The translations under genes were made by a program, and so were the position numbers. Positions 7,633 through 15,759 of a stretch of DNA of 22,880 nucleotides are shown here, piece after piece; positions within the stretch are counted from its first letter, which is position 1, and each line of letters begins with the position of its first letter. This stretch comes from Clostridiales bacterium (lineage in GTDB: Bacteria; Bacillota_A; Clostridia; Christensenellales; Aristaeellaceae), in contig JAIKWN010000248.1 of NCBI GenBank assembly GCA_024684665.1, forward strand, positions 1 to 22,880, in the 5' to 3' direction. The notes beneath the pieces are model-generated. The model ran no database searches, was not told where the DNA came from, and saw only the letters and a list, made by a program, of their open reading frames with translations.

Positions 7633-7661
7633 TTGCAGAAAGAATTCCAACATGTTACACT
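7633..7661 (+). promoter_or_regulatory. Candidate promoter for the 7712 gene
   Basis: TTGCAG (7633-7638) and TACACT (7656-7661) are 17 bases apart, about 50 bases before the start codon, in a locally AT-rich gap behind a terminator. The -10 match is moderate. Confidence 0.5.
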
Positions 7662-7711
7662 GTAATCAGGAATGGAGACCCATTCCAATTTAGTTCAGGA
7701 GGAGCTTTTGA

Positions 7712-8269
7712 ATGAAACGAGTTTTTGTCTTGTTTGTTGCCGCGATGATGCTCTTTGGCATAGCGGCCGCCGAGGGTGTGGATGCGTATACCACCGCTTC
7801 AGCTACTAAAACCGTGCTGACGGGTGACGCGCTGGCTGAGGCTGAGGCCGTGCTGGCTGCGCAAAGCTCGCTGCTGTCCACCGTCGACGAAGCAAAGGCG
7901 GAGGGCTATCAGGCCAAGGAAGGCACGACGACGGCGCAGATCCTTTCGATCAATACGGATGGCTCTGTTGGAATCAGTACCATCAGCGAGTGGAAATACG
8001 AGAACGGCAAGGTGTTCGTGAAGCTGACGCAGGGTCAGAATGCACTGAATCTTTCTGAAATCGGCGCTACCGGTACCCTGCTGGTGAAAGGGAACGGTCC
8101 TGTCTATCTGGTGCATCTGAAGACCGCGGCCGTGGATGTGCTTGAATACAGCGAGGCAACCGCGGGACAGTTTGATCAGTTCTATTCCGGTGCAGCCAAT
8201 GCCCTGAACGAGTACGATATTGAGTTCGACGCGGCTACCATCGAGCAGAGCTTCGCGTTGATGCTTTGA
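7712..8269 (+). CDS. Small secreted protein, possible FMN-binding split-barrel fold
   Basis: The 185-residue protein begins with a type I signal peptide (residues 1-20, GIAAA before Glu21). The mature part contains a beta-rich run at residues about 72-142: AQILSINTDGSVGISTISEW, then YENGKVFVKLTQGQNALNL, then GTLLVKGNGPVYLVHLKTAAVDVL. This order resembles the N-DG-x-P / W...NGK / K-x-x-N-L pattern of pyridoxamine 5'-phosphate oxidase-like split-barrel proteins. Those are usually cytoplasmic, so an exported version would be unusual. The fold call is inference only. It has its own promoter, an AGGAGGAG ribosome site and its own terminator, so it is a single-gene unit, likely well expressed. Confidence 0.85.
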   Translation: MKRVFVLFVAAMMLFGIAAAEGVDAYTTASATKTVLTGDALAEAEAVLAAQSSLLSTVDEAKAEGYQAKEGTTTAQILSINTDGSVGISTISEWKYENGKVFVKLTQGQNALNLSEIGATGTLLVKGNGPVYLVHLKTAAVDVLEYSEATAGQFDQFYSGAANALNEYDIEFDAATIEQSFALML

Positions 8270-8346
8270 CAGACTGCCGCAGATGACGCGGAGGATGGCT
8301 GGCATCGTTTCCTGAGCGGAAGCCCTGCGGGAAAGCACAAGCATAC

Positions 8347-8380
8347 AAGCTTCGGCGAAAGCCGGAGCTTCTTTCTTTCT
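8347..8380 (+). terminator. Strong terminator after the 7712 gene
   Basis: A 10-bp stem (8347-8356 with 8361-8370, one T-G pair) closed by a GAAA tetraloop is followed by CTTTCTTTCTTCTTTC. Confidence 0.9.
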
Positions 8381-8414
8381 TCTTTCGTTCTGTCCCGGAT
8401 GCCACGGATCCCAT

Positions 8415-8443
8415 TTGCCATGAGAGCAGAGTGATGCTATAAT
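8415..8443 (+). promoter_or_regulatory. Strong promoter with extended -10 for the SGNH gene
   Basis: TTGCCA (8415-8420), a 17-base spacer ending in TGC, and a consensus TATAAT (8438-8443) are present. The TG one base upstream of the -10 makes it an extended -10 promoter. The gene starts 33 bases downstream, so the 5' leader is short (about 25 bases). Confidence 0.85.
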
Positions 8444-8476
8444 GCGAAGGACTTTATACGGGAGGGGGTGCCCGGG

Positions 8477-9988
8477 ATGAAATGGGTTCTGAACTCGATC
8501 CGCGTCGGGGGATTTCTGCTTTTCCTCTGGGGCGTTCTGTTTTTTATTACGCGTACGGTGGAGGATAAGACCAGCATCTCGAGGCTACAGCCCCTCTATG
8601 ACCGGGCAAAGCAGGTAGACGTACTCTTTACCGGGGACAGTCAAATCATTAACGGCGTTTATCCCATGGAGCTATGGCAGGATTACGGGATTGCCGCCTA
8701 TAACGCTTCTTCTTATAATCAAACGACGCCGCTTGCATACTGGTCGCTCAAAAATCTTCTGCAGATTGTTCATCCGAAGGTGCTCGTGGTCAGTGCGGCG
8801 GATTTCGAGGGGGACAACCTCCTGCCCGGAAACAGCGAGACCACCCATGTGGCTTTCGACGGTCTGCCGACGACACCCATGAAACTGTCCGCACTCTGGG
8901 ATCTCATGGGAAACTCGAAGCAGAAGGCAGACGGCCTCGGGATGACCTATGGTGAGCTTCTGCCGGAATATGTGGTTACCCTGGCGAAGTATCACTCCCG
9001 CTGGAACAAGCTGACCGAAAATGACTTCCATATCGACTATAACAGGCAGCTTGGGGCAGAAATGTTCATCCGCATCCAGGATCCGGGCGGACATGACCTG
9101 ATCGACGAAAATGACGTAGCGAAAAATCGGCCGATCAGCCTTTCGTATCTCCAAAGGATTATTGATCTTTGCAGGGAGGAAGGCGTTGGTCTCGTTTTCA
9201 CCTTCATCGCCCATCCCTCCTCTGCTGCGACCCAGCGTTATGCGAATGCGGTGCGCCTGCTTTCGCAGGAGCAGGGTGTGCCCTTTCTCGATTTTATTCG
9301 CATGGATTCCGTCGTGGATTACGTGGTAGACTGCGCGGATACCAATGTACACCTCAATCCTTCCGGTGCGGCCAAGACGACCGATTTCCTGGGGCGGTAC
9401 CTGAAGGAGCATTTTGATCTCCCAGACCGCAGGGAGGATGAGGCTTACGCTGCTTGGCAGCGGGATTACGACGCCTTCGCGGACCTCAAGATCCAGCGGA
9501 TGGGAGAGCAGACGGACATGGAGCTGGTGCTTTCCATGCTGCATGACCGGCATTTCAGTGTGGTAATGGCGATGAGGCCCGGTATGAATTACCGCGGGGA
9601 GAGGACAATGTCGCTCCTTCAGAACGTGGGCCGGCAGAATGTGTTTGAGGAAGATCTGGGCACTCTGCGCTCTGCGGAACTGTTTCCGCTCGAGGAAATG
9701 GACCTGGCTGCGCAGGAGGGCGAAGGGTACCTCGTCGTGGTTGACCGGTGGTACGATGAGGTCACGGAACTGCTGGGTGGCGGAGAGATGGAATGCGAAA
9801 CCTCGTTCGGGACGCTCTCCTGCTGGCTGGATGAGAGCGAATGCCACATGCGCGTAACGCGGGACGGGGAAACGCGAACCTTCTTTGACGACGCGGACAG
9901 CGCGGCTGGTTCGCTGCACATCCTCGTAATCGACGAGCGCACGGGGGATCCTGTCCTTGCACTGCACGGGGAACCGTCAGAGTTCTGA
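8477..9988 (+). CDS. Membrane-anchored SGNH/GDSL hydrolase-like (DltD/AlgJ-type) protein
   Basis: The 503-residue protein has one N-terminal membrane helix (about 9-25, no cleavage site) and an external domain that opens with VLFTGDSQIINGVYP, placing a GDS nucleophile at Ser55. A later DTNVHLNPSG block supplies Asp288/His292. This pairing is typical of SGNH hydrolases and of the DltD/AlgJ-like proteins that help O-acylate cell-surface polymers. Residues beyond about 315 form an extra C-terminal alpha/beta region not needed for that fold. The ATG at 8477 is preferred over an in-frame GTG at 8468, because GGAGGGGG (8461-8468) overlaps the GTG but is 8 bases from the ATG. No MBOAT acyltransferase partner is nearby. 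Substrate unknown. Confidence 0.75.
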   Translation: MKWVLNSIRVGGFLLFLWGVLFFITRTVEDKTSISRLQPLYDRAKQVDVLFTGDSQIINGVYPMELWQDYGIAAYNASSYNQTTPLAYWSLKNLLQIVHPKVLVVSAADFEGDNLLPGNSETTHVAFDGLPTTPMKLSALWDLMGNSKQKADGLGMTYGELLPEYVVTLAKYHSRWNKLTENDFHIDYNRQLGAEMFIRIQDPGGHDLIDENDVAKNRPISLSYLQRIIDLCREEGVGLVFTFIAHPSSAATQRYANAVRLLSQEQGVPFLDFIRMDSVVDYVVDCADTNVHLNPSGAAKTTDFLGRYLKEHFDLPDRREDEAYAAWQRDYDAFADLKIQRMGEQTDMELVLSMLHDRHFSVVMAMRPGMNYRGERTMSLLQNVGRQNVFEEDLGTLRSAELFPLEEMDLAAQEGEGYLVVVDRWYDEVTELLGGGEMECETSFGTLSCWLDESECHMRVTRDGETRTFFDDADSAAGSLHILVIDERTGDPVLALHGEPSEF

Positions 9989-10068
9989 AACCGGATCGAG
10001 ACCGCAGTTCTTTCCTGACGGGGAGGCGGCGAAGTCAGGCAGATCCTGAAAGAAGCAAAGGGGGCATC

Positions 10069-11259
10069 ATGGAAAAAGTCTTCATACTCGGCGCCTGCAG
10101 GACGCCGATCGGCAAAATGGGTGGCGCGCTATCTTCCGTCCCAGCAGCAGAACTGGGCGCTGTCGTCCTCCGGGAGGCTTTTTCCCGTTCCGGTATCCTG
10201 CCGGAGCAGGCTGAGCATGCCGTTTTAGGCTGCGTTCTGCAGGCAGCTCTGGGGCAGAATGTCGCGAGACAGGCGGCGCTTGCTGCCGGGATGTCCGTCT
10301 CCTCTACGGCGATGACCGTTAATGCCGTCTGTGGAAGCGGACTCGAAGCGGTGAACGAGGCGGCGCGCCTCATCCGCTGCGGCGGGGCGGAGATCGTCGC
10401 GGCCGGCGGAGCGGAAAACATGAGCCGGGCGCCCTTTGCCCTGTCGGAGGCACGCTTCGGCTATCGCATGGGAAGCCCCATGAAGAATACCCAAATCGTG
10501 GATACCATGGTGAAGGACGCTCTATGGGACGCCATGGGGGACATTCACATGGGAGAGACGGCGGAGAATGTCGCGGACCGGTACAGCATAACACGGGAAG
10601 AAATGGACGCTTTCGCCGCGGAATCGCAGCGGAAGGCTTGTCTTGCCCGGGATACTGGTGCGTTTGAAGGGGAAATCGTCCCTGTGCCCGTGCGGACGAA
10701 GAAGACTACGGAGTTGTTTTCCCGGGATGAAGGTCCGCGCGAGGGTACGACGACGGAAGGCCTTGCCCGCCTGTCTCCCGTTTTCCGGGAGGGGGGACGG
10801 GTGACTGCCGGCAATTCCTCCGGTATCAACGACGGTGCGGCAGCTCTCGTACTGGCGGGAGAATCGGCAGTGAAGCGCCTTCACCTGCGGCCGATTGCTG
10901 AGTGGCTGGGAGGTGCCCTGGCGGGGGTAGAGCCGGCAGTCATGGGGATCGGTCCCGTGGCCTCTACGAAGAAGCTGATGGCGCGGCTTTCCATGACCAT
11001 CCGGGATTTTGACTGCGTGGAGGCTAATGAAGCCTTCGCAGCCCAGGCCATTGCCGTAGCCCGGGAGCTTGCGATTCCGGAGGAGAGGCTGAATGTGAAC
11101 GGCGGAGCCATCGCACTGGGGCATCCGGTAGGAGCCTCCGGAGCGCGAATCCTGGTGACGCTGCTGCATGTTCTCAGGGCCAGAAACAAAGAAACGGGAC
11201 TCGCGACGCTGTGCATTGGGGGTGGCATGGGCTGCTCCTGCGCGGTGCGGCTCGTATAA
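10069..11259 (+). CDS. Acetyl-CoA acetyltransferase (thiolase)
   Basis: Thiolase joins two acetyl-CoA to give acetoacetyl-CoA and CoA, or the reverse, the first step towards butyrate or polyketide-type metabolites. The 396 residues match the family (about 392). Catalytic residues are visible: Cys88 in NAVCGSGLEAV, His352 in GGAIALGHPVGASG and Cys382 in the C-terminal CIGGGMGCS motif. The N-terminal ILGACRTPIGKMGG motif is also typical. It lies 80 bases behind the SGNH gene with no terminator between, so it may be co-transcribed. The other butyrate-pathway genes (hbd, crt, bcd, etf) are not in the window, so catabolic or biosynthetic direction cannot be decided. Confidence 0.93.
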   Translation: MEKVFILGACRTPIGKMGGALSSVPAAELGAVVLREAFSRSGILPEQAEHAVLGCVLQAALGQNVARQAALAAGMSVSSTAMTVNAVCGSGLEAVNEAARLIRCGGAEIVAAGGAENMSRAPFALSEARFGYRMGSPMKNTQIVDTMVKDALWDAMGDIHMGETAENVADRYSITREEMDAFAAESQRKACLARDTGAFEGEIVPVPVRTKKTTELFSRDEGPREGTTTEGLARLSPVFREGGRVTAGNSSGINDGAAALVLAGESAVKRLHLRPIAEWLGGALAGVEPAVMGIGPVASTKKLMARLSMTIRDFDCVEANEAFAAQAIAVARELAIPEERLNVNGGAIALGHPVGASGARILVTLLHVLRARNKETGLATLCIGGGMGCSCAVRLV

Positions 11260-11280
11260 CGCTTCGTTGTAAAGAATACA

Positions 11281-11336
11281 AAAATGCGGATTTTTTCGCT
11301 TTTCTCCGTCAGATAGGGGGTGAAAAAACGCATTTT
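11281..11336 (+). terminator. Long imperfect hairpin after the thiolase gene
   Basis: AAAATGCG and TTTTTTC (11281-11297, separated by GA) pair with GAAAAAA and CGCATTTT (11322-11336), giving 15 pairs with a 2-base bulge and a 24-base loop. It sits just after the thiolase stop and just before a promoter. No clean T run follows (CTCTTG), so its role as terminator is likely but not certain. Confidence 0.45.
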
Positions 11337-11339
11337 CTC

Positions 11340-11368
11340 TTGCACAATGCTCCAGTTTTTGGTATTCT
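11340..11368 (+). promoter_or_regulatory. Promoter for the DUF3899-opp operon
   Basis: TTGCAC (11340-11345) and TATTCT (11363-11368) are separated by 17 bases, about 78 bases ahead of the first start codon. The -35 box begins just after the preceding hairpin. Confidence 0.65.
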
Positions 11369-11445
11369 AGGGGTCACTACAGCGGCAAATCCGCAGCCCA
11401 ATCTTCCCTGAATTGCACTTGGAAAAACGACAAAGGCAGAATTCA

Positions 11446-11802
11446 ATGAAACGCTTTTCCTGGATTCCTTTCGGTGTGGCGGGTCTTCTGGGTATCTGCC
11501 TGTTCCTTGCAGCGTTGGGGAGGGGTATGGGAACGCTGTCCGATGCGCTGTTCTGCCTGGGCAGCGGGGCTCTGATCGTGGGCGTTCTGCGCCTTCTTTC
11601 CAACCTCCGTGCTTTCGCTTCCTTTTCCTGGGGTATACGTTTTGCGAAACGGCTCTTCCGGCAGGAGGCCCGTACGGGGCGGGAAGAAACGGAGGACTAC
11701 CGAGCTTACCGCGAATCCCTGGGTGGGCATCGGGACGCGCCCTGGCTGCTGGCTCTCTCTCTGCTGCTTTTTGCGCTGTCAGCACTGACGGCGCGGTTGT
11801 GA
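11446..11802 (+). CDS. Small DUF3899-like membrane protein
   Basis: The 118-residue protein has three hydrophobic segments (about 7-25, 32-50 and 98-115). A basic, aromatic stretch between the second and third (FASFSWGIRFAKRLFR, then EDYRAYRESL) matches my recollection of DUF3899 proteins of Bacillota. The ATG at 11446 is preferred over an in-frame TTG at 11413, although the ribosome site (AAAGGCAG) is weak. It is the first gene of the transcript that continues into the oligopeptide transporter, 28 bases before the binding protein. Function is unknown. Co-transcription hints at a link with peptide uptake, but does not prove one. Confidence 0.75.
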   Translation: MKRFSWIPFGVAGLLGICLFLAALGRGMGTLSDALFCLGSGALIVGVLRLLSNLRAFASFSWGIRFAKRLFRQEARTGREETEDYRAYRESLGGHRDAPWLLALSLLLFALSALTARL

Positions 11803-11830
11803 ACCATTCTGACAAGAAGGAGAACAGAAA

Positions 11831-13564
11831 ATGAAAAAGCTGCTGATCCTCGCGCTGACCCTTATGCTGGCTCTTTGTTTCGTTGGTTCCGCTTTTGCGG
11901 AGAAGGTGTTCCACTATTACCTGTCCAGCGACACTGAGACGCTGAACGGGCAGAACTCCGTGCAGTCCAACGTAAACACGCCGGCCACGTACTGCCAGGC
12001 AACCCTGTACCGCGCTATAGCGGACGAAAACGGCCTCAATTTCCACTATGAGCCGGAAATTGCCGCTGCTCTGCCTGAGCCGGTGGAAGGCAAAGAGAAT
12101 ACCTGGAAGATCGCTCTCGATCCACGCGCCTGCTGGGCGAACGGCGACCCCATCAACGCCGACACGATGATCTATTCCTACAAGATGGGTCTTGATCCCG
12201 TGCTGTCCAACCAGATGGCGGACTTCATCTCCGACCAGGACATCACGATCCTGAACGCTAAGGCGTACAGCCTGCAGACGAGCGAAGCGCCCGTCGCATG
12301 GGAAGACGTCGGCATCAAGAAGATCGACGACTACACCCTGGAGATCACGACAGACGGTGAAGTGAACCCGACCAATATCTGTTCTCATTTCACGACCCGC
12401 GCGGTGGTTCCGGTGTACGAGCCGCTGTATGAAGCGGGCATGGCGAGCGATCGCACCAGCACGACCTACGGTTCCGGTGTGGACAACTGGATGTGCTCCG
12501 GCCCCTATAAGCTGGACAGCTGGGTTTTCGGCAGTGTCCAGGTATACGTGCGTAACGAGAACTACTGGCATCCGGAATGGTTCAACTACGATAAGGTCGA
12601 AGTGCGGATCATCCCCGAGATGAACGCCCGTGTTGAGCTCTGGGAGAAGGGTGAGCTGGATTATATGGCACCCGATTCCAACGTGATTGCCACTTACATT
12701 GACGATCCGCGCACCCGCGAGTATGAGAGCGCGACCGTCTATCATATCGACCTGAACTGCAAGAACCCGAACAATCCGGTGACTGCAAACCCGAATTACC
12801 GCAAGGCTATGTATCACGCCATGAACCGGGAAGTGATCGCGGAGGATCTTTTCGGCTATCAGCTGCCGAGCGGTGTTTATGTAAACGGCCAGGCGGGCAT
12901 GTTCTCCGAGGGTGGGCTGACCTATCGCGAGTCCGAACCCGGCAAGGCTGTAACGGCCATGGTGGAATCCTGGGGCCCCGCGGGCTATAATCCGGAGATG
13001 GCGCGCGAGTATCTCGCGAAGGCTTATGAAGAGTGCGGCCTGGCGGAGGACTATGTCCTGACCCTGTGCTTCGCCTATGATCCTTCCGAATCCAACTGGA
13101 ATGCCACGGCGCAGTACCTGCAGGAAGAGCTGCCGGTCGTTTTTGATGGCAAGGTCAAGATCATCTTCGATACCTATTCCGGCATTTCGACGACGATCTA
13201 CAAACAGCAGCACGACACATGGGATTTCTCGCCCAACGACTGGACCCGCGGCGCCAGCCGGACCTATCCTTACACCTGCTTCTACTACTACCTCAGCACC
13301 TACGGCAGCCATCCGAACAACTTCTTTGACGAGGAGTTTGAGGCACAGTACGCCGTCTGCGACAGCGATGAAGTGAAGGCCGATTACACCCGGATGCTGG
13401 AAGAGACCCGTAAGCTCGAGGAAATTTACCTGGAGAAGGTCATCCATATTCCGGTGGTGCAGGAGGTCTATTACGAGATGTTCGCAGACAACCTGGTCCT
13501 GCCGGTTGAAACATACCTGCCCGGCTTCGGCTGGGGTCTGCCCTTCGGCGATATCGCAGAGTAA
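11831..13564 (+). CDS. oppA: Oligopeptide ABC transporter substrate-binding protein (SBP_bac_5)
   Basis: This extracytoplasmic receptor of 577 residues delivers peptides to the OppBC permease. Family features include PATYCQATLYRAI, an expected LDPRACWANGDPINADTMIYS block (about 95-115) and PNYRKAMYHAMNREVIAEDLFG (about 320-340). The signal peptide (residues 1-23) ends in GSAFA before Glu24, a type I cleavage site. The only Cys in the hydrophobic core (Cys16) is preceded by LAL, which does not fit a lipobox. Most Bacillota binding proteins are lipoproteins, so this one may be released or held another way. AAGAAGGAG precedes the ATG. A long hairpin follows before oppB. Ligand preference is not readable from sequence. 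Confidence 0.93.
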   Translation: MKKLLILALTLMLALCFVGSAFAEKVFHYYLSSDTETLNGQNSVQSNVNTPATYCQATLYRAIADENGLNFHYEPEIAAALPEPVEGKENTWKIALDPRACWANGDPINADTMIYSYKMGLDPVLSNQMADFISDQDITILNAKAYSLQTSEAPVAWEDVGIKKIDDYTLEITTDGEVNPTNICSHFTTRAVVPVYEPLYEAGMASDRTSTTYGSGVDNWMCSGPYKLDSWVFGSVQVYVRNENYWHPEWFNYDKVEVRIIPEMNARVELWEKGELDYMAPDSNVIATYIDDPRTREYESATVYHIDLNCKNPNNPVTANPNYRKAMYHAMNREVIAEDLFGYQLPSGVYVNGQAGMFSEGGLTYRESEPGKAVTAMVESWGPAGYNPEMAREYLAKAYEECGLAEDYVLTLCFAYDPSESNWNATAQYLQEELPVVFDGKVKIIFDTYSGISTTIYKQQHDTWDFSPNDWTRGASRTYPYTCFYYYLSTYGSHPNNFFDEEFEAQYAVCDSDEVKADYTRMLEETRKLEEIYLEKVIHIPVVQEVYYEMFADNLVLPVETYLPGFGWGLPFGDIAE

Positions 13565-13592
13565 CGACATTCGGTAAGATAAAATCACGGAG

Positions 13593-13639
13593 CGGGAAAC
13601 AAACGGGTATACGCCTGTGCGGCGTATACCCATTTCCCG
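13593..13639 (+). other. Large intergenic hairpin between oppA and oppB
   Basis: An inner perfect 11-bp stem (GGGTATACGCC at 13605-13615 with 13621-13631, 5-base loop) is nested within an outer perfect 7-bp stem (CGGGAAA at 13593-13599 with 13633-13639). No T run follows, so it is not a standard terminator. It more likely protects the 3' end of oppA mRNA or acts as a processing point, giving more binding protein than permease, as known for other binding-protein operons. Confidence 0.7.
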
Positions 13640-13657
13640 TATTGAGAGGAAACGCAG

Positions 13658-14608
13658 ATGGGTAAATACATCCTTGGACGATTTGCCGCGATGATCCTTA
13701 CGATCTTCCTAATTATGACGCTGTCCTTCTGGGTTGTCAGGCTTATGCCCATGACGATCTTCGAGAATCCGGAGGTTTCTCCGGAGGTGCAGCGCCGTTT
13801 GGAAGACCGAATGCACTTGCACGAGCCTATGATCGTGCAGTATTACTATTTCATCCAAGGCATCGTCGCAGAATGGGATTTCGGGACATCGGTGAAGATC
13901 CGGCCGGGACTCGCCGTGTTCGACATCATCCGCGAGCGTATTCCGCCCACCATGGTGCTCAATTTCTTTTCGCTGCTGCTTTCCATCCCCCTTGGCATCC
14001 TTGCGGGGACGGTGGCGGCGTTGCGGCGGAACACCTGGGCGGATAACGTCATTTCCTTCCTCATCGTGATTTTTATTTCCGTTCCCTCGTTTGTCTTCGC
14101 CTCACTCCTGCAGTACGTCTTCGCTTTTGCGATTCCCCTCTTCCCAACGCTGTATAACGCGCAGGCGCCGACCGTATGGGCGGCGGCAGGCTCCATGGTC
14201 CTGCCCGTCGTAGCCCTGGCGCTGAATCCCATCGCTACCATCGCCCGGTATCTCCGGGGCGAGTTGATCGAGAGCCTGTCCTCGGAATACATGCTTCTGG
14301 CCCGCACGAAGGGACTGACGCAAAGCGAGGCCACCTGGAGGCACGCCTTCCGCAATTCCCTCGTGCCCATTGCCAATACAATCATCCCCCTCATCACCGG
14401 CATCATGGGTGGATCTCTGGTCATCGAAAAGATCTTCGCCGTACCGGGAGAAGGTGGCCTTCTGGTGGATTCCATCCTGGCGGGGGATCACTTCCTGACG
14501 GTGGCACTTCTCATCTTCTATTCCTGCATCAGCCTCGTCACCATCTTTGTGGTGGACGTGTCTTACGGCATTATTGACCCACGGATCCGGATCGGAGGCG
14601 GCAAATGA
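13658..14608 (+). CDS. oppB: Oligopeptide ABC transporter permease, OppB type
   Basis: This is an integral membrane permease of 316 residues with the usual N-terminal helix (about 8-28), an external loop and five further segments. The EAA-type coupling loop that contacts the ATPase is visible as YMLLARTKGLTQSEATWRHA followed by FRNSLVPI (about 210-237). The length fits OppB/DppB (about 305-340). The ATG follows GAGAGGAAACG. The stop overlaps the oppC start as ATGA, indicating coupled translation. Together with OppC it forms the membrane channel for peptides delivered by OppA. Confidence 0.95.
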   Translation: MGKYILGRFAAMILTIFLIMTLSFWVVRLMPMTIFENPEVSPEVQRRLEDRMHLHEPMIVQYYYFIQGIVAEWDFGTSVKIRPGLAVFDIIRERIPPTMVLNFFSLLLSIPLGILAGTVAALRRNTWADNVISFLIVIFISVPSFVFASLLQYVFAFAIPLFPTLYNAQAPTVWAAAGSMVLPVVALALNPIATIARYLRGELIESLSSEYMLLARTKGLTQSEATWRHAFRNSLVPIANTIIPLITGIMGGSLVIEKIFAVPGEGGLLVDSILAGDHFLTVALLIFYSCISLVTIFVVDVSYGIIDPRIRIGGGK

Positions 14609-15759
14609 TCATAGAAGACAGAAACCGGCTCCCGCAGGAACTCTCGGACATTCCGCAGGAAGAATTCGCCCTTGCGGATCGGGACTGGGAAAGCGACGAA
14701 CGCTTCACAACGGAGCCCATCGGCTTCTATAAAGACGCCTTCCGGAGGCTGGTGCACAACCGGGTCTCCGTTATCTCCCTCGTTGCTATTCTCGTGATCA
14801 TCGTTCTTTCCCTCGTGGTGCCGGAAGTCACGGGCTATGGCTATACGCAGCAGAATGTGAAGCAGAAGAACCTGCCCTCGAAAATCCCGGGACTCGAACA
14901 GCTGGGGATTTTCGACGGGACGCGCGTCCTGACCAACGTAAAAAAGAGTTCCATCTCGGATCCCAAACGATATCCGGAGGGCAGTGTCCTCGAAATCGTC
15001 CGGGAGTACAAGGCTGGCAAACAGGATGTGGTGGACGTAAAGGTGGACTACTACACCTACTGCAAGGTGCCGGAAGGAGAGTACCACTGGTTCGGAACGG
15101 ATTATCTGGGACGTGACATTTTGACGCGGCTGTTCCGAGGCACCCGTATCTCCCTCATGATCGCCCTGCTTTCCGTCGTCACGAACCTGATCATTGGCAT
15201 TATTTACGGTTCCGTCGCCGGATATTACGGTGGCAAGGTAGACATGTTCCTGACGCATCTGGCGGAAGTGCTGGACGGACTACCCTACATCGTCGTGACG
15301 ATCCTCTTCATGCTGTGGCTCGGAAGCGGCATCCTCTCCATCGTGCTGGCGCTCTGCGTCACCGGCTGGATCGGAACGGCGCGCCTGACCCGCGCCCAGT
15401 TCTACCGTTTTAAGGGACGGGAGTACGTGCTGGCAGCCCGGACGTTGGGCGTACCGGACAGGAAGCTGATCTTCAGGCATATCCTGCCCAATACCGTCGG
15501 TCCTCTCATCACTAGGGCTATGATCGCTGTTCCGGGCGCGATCTTTTCCGAAAGCTTCTTGGCTTACATTGGCCTTGGCATCAAACCGCCTGAGCCCTCG
15601 ATCGGCATCCTTCTTTCCGAGGGGCAGAAGGTACTCTTGCAGTATCCCAACCAGACCTTCTTCCCGGCGCTTCTCATCTCCGTGCTGATGATCGCTTTCA
15701 ACATGCTGTCCAATGGCCTCAGGGATGCCATGGATCCCACGCGAAGGGGGGAAGAGTGA
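14605..15759 (+). CDS. oppC: Oligopeptide ABC transporter permease, OppC type, with long external loop
   Basis: The second permease subunit has 384 residues, longer than the common 300 or so. The cytoplasmic N-terminus (about 1-50) precedes TM1 (about 54-72). A roughly 90-residue external insert follows (about 73-165), then the conserved HWFGTDYLGRDILTRLFRGTR region and five membrane segments. The coupling loop EYVLAARTLGVPDRKLIFRH and ILPN are present (about 273-296). The insert, which includes PGLEQLGIFDG, is a form I recall from other clostridial OppC proteins. Its role could be contact with the binding protein. The start lies within the oppB stop (ATGA). Confidence 0.95.
   Translation: MIIEDRNRLPQELSDIPQEEFALADRDWESDERFTTEPIGFYKDAFRRLVHNRVSVISLVAILVIIVLSLVVPEVTGYGYTQQNVKQKNLPSKIPGLEQLGIFDGTRVLTNVKKSSISDPKRYPEGSVLEIVREYKAGKQDVVDVKVDYYTYCKVPEGEYHWFGTDYLGRDILTRLFRGTRISLMIALLSVVTNLIIGIIYGSVAGYYGGKVDMFLTHLAEVLDGLPYIVVTILFMLWLGSGILSIVLALCVTGWIGTARLTRAQFYRFKGREYVLAARTLGVPDRKLIFRHILPNTVGPLITRAMIAVPGAIFSESFLAYIGLGIKPPEPSIGILLSEGQKVLLQYPNQTFFPALLISVLMIAFNMLSNGLRDAMDPTRRGEE

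Noticed and set aside
8672..9967. 431-codon minus-strand frame over the SGNH gene
   Set aside because: No start signals or family features, and the sense gene has a consensus promoter and motif residues.
10014..10039. CCTGAC/GTCAGG inverted repeat between the SGNH and thiolase genes
   Set aside because: Only six pairs with a 14-base loop and no T run, so I do not count it as a terminator.
11309..13633. 774-codon open frame on the minus strand across the opp leader, DUF3899 gene and oppA
   Set aside because: It lies opposite a clear binding-protein gene with signal peptide and family motifs. It is a by-product of GC-rich codon use, with no ribosome site and His/Val-rich nonsense composition.
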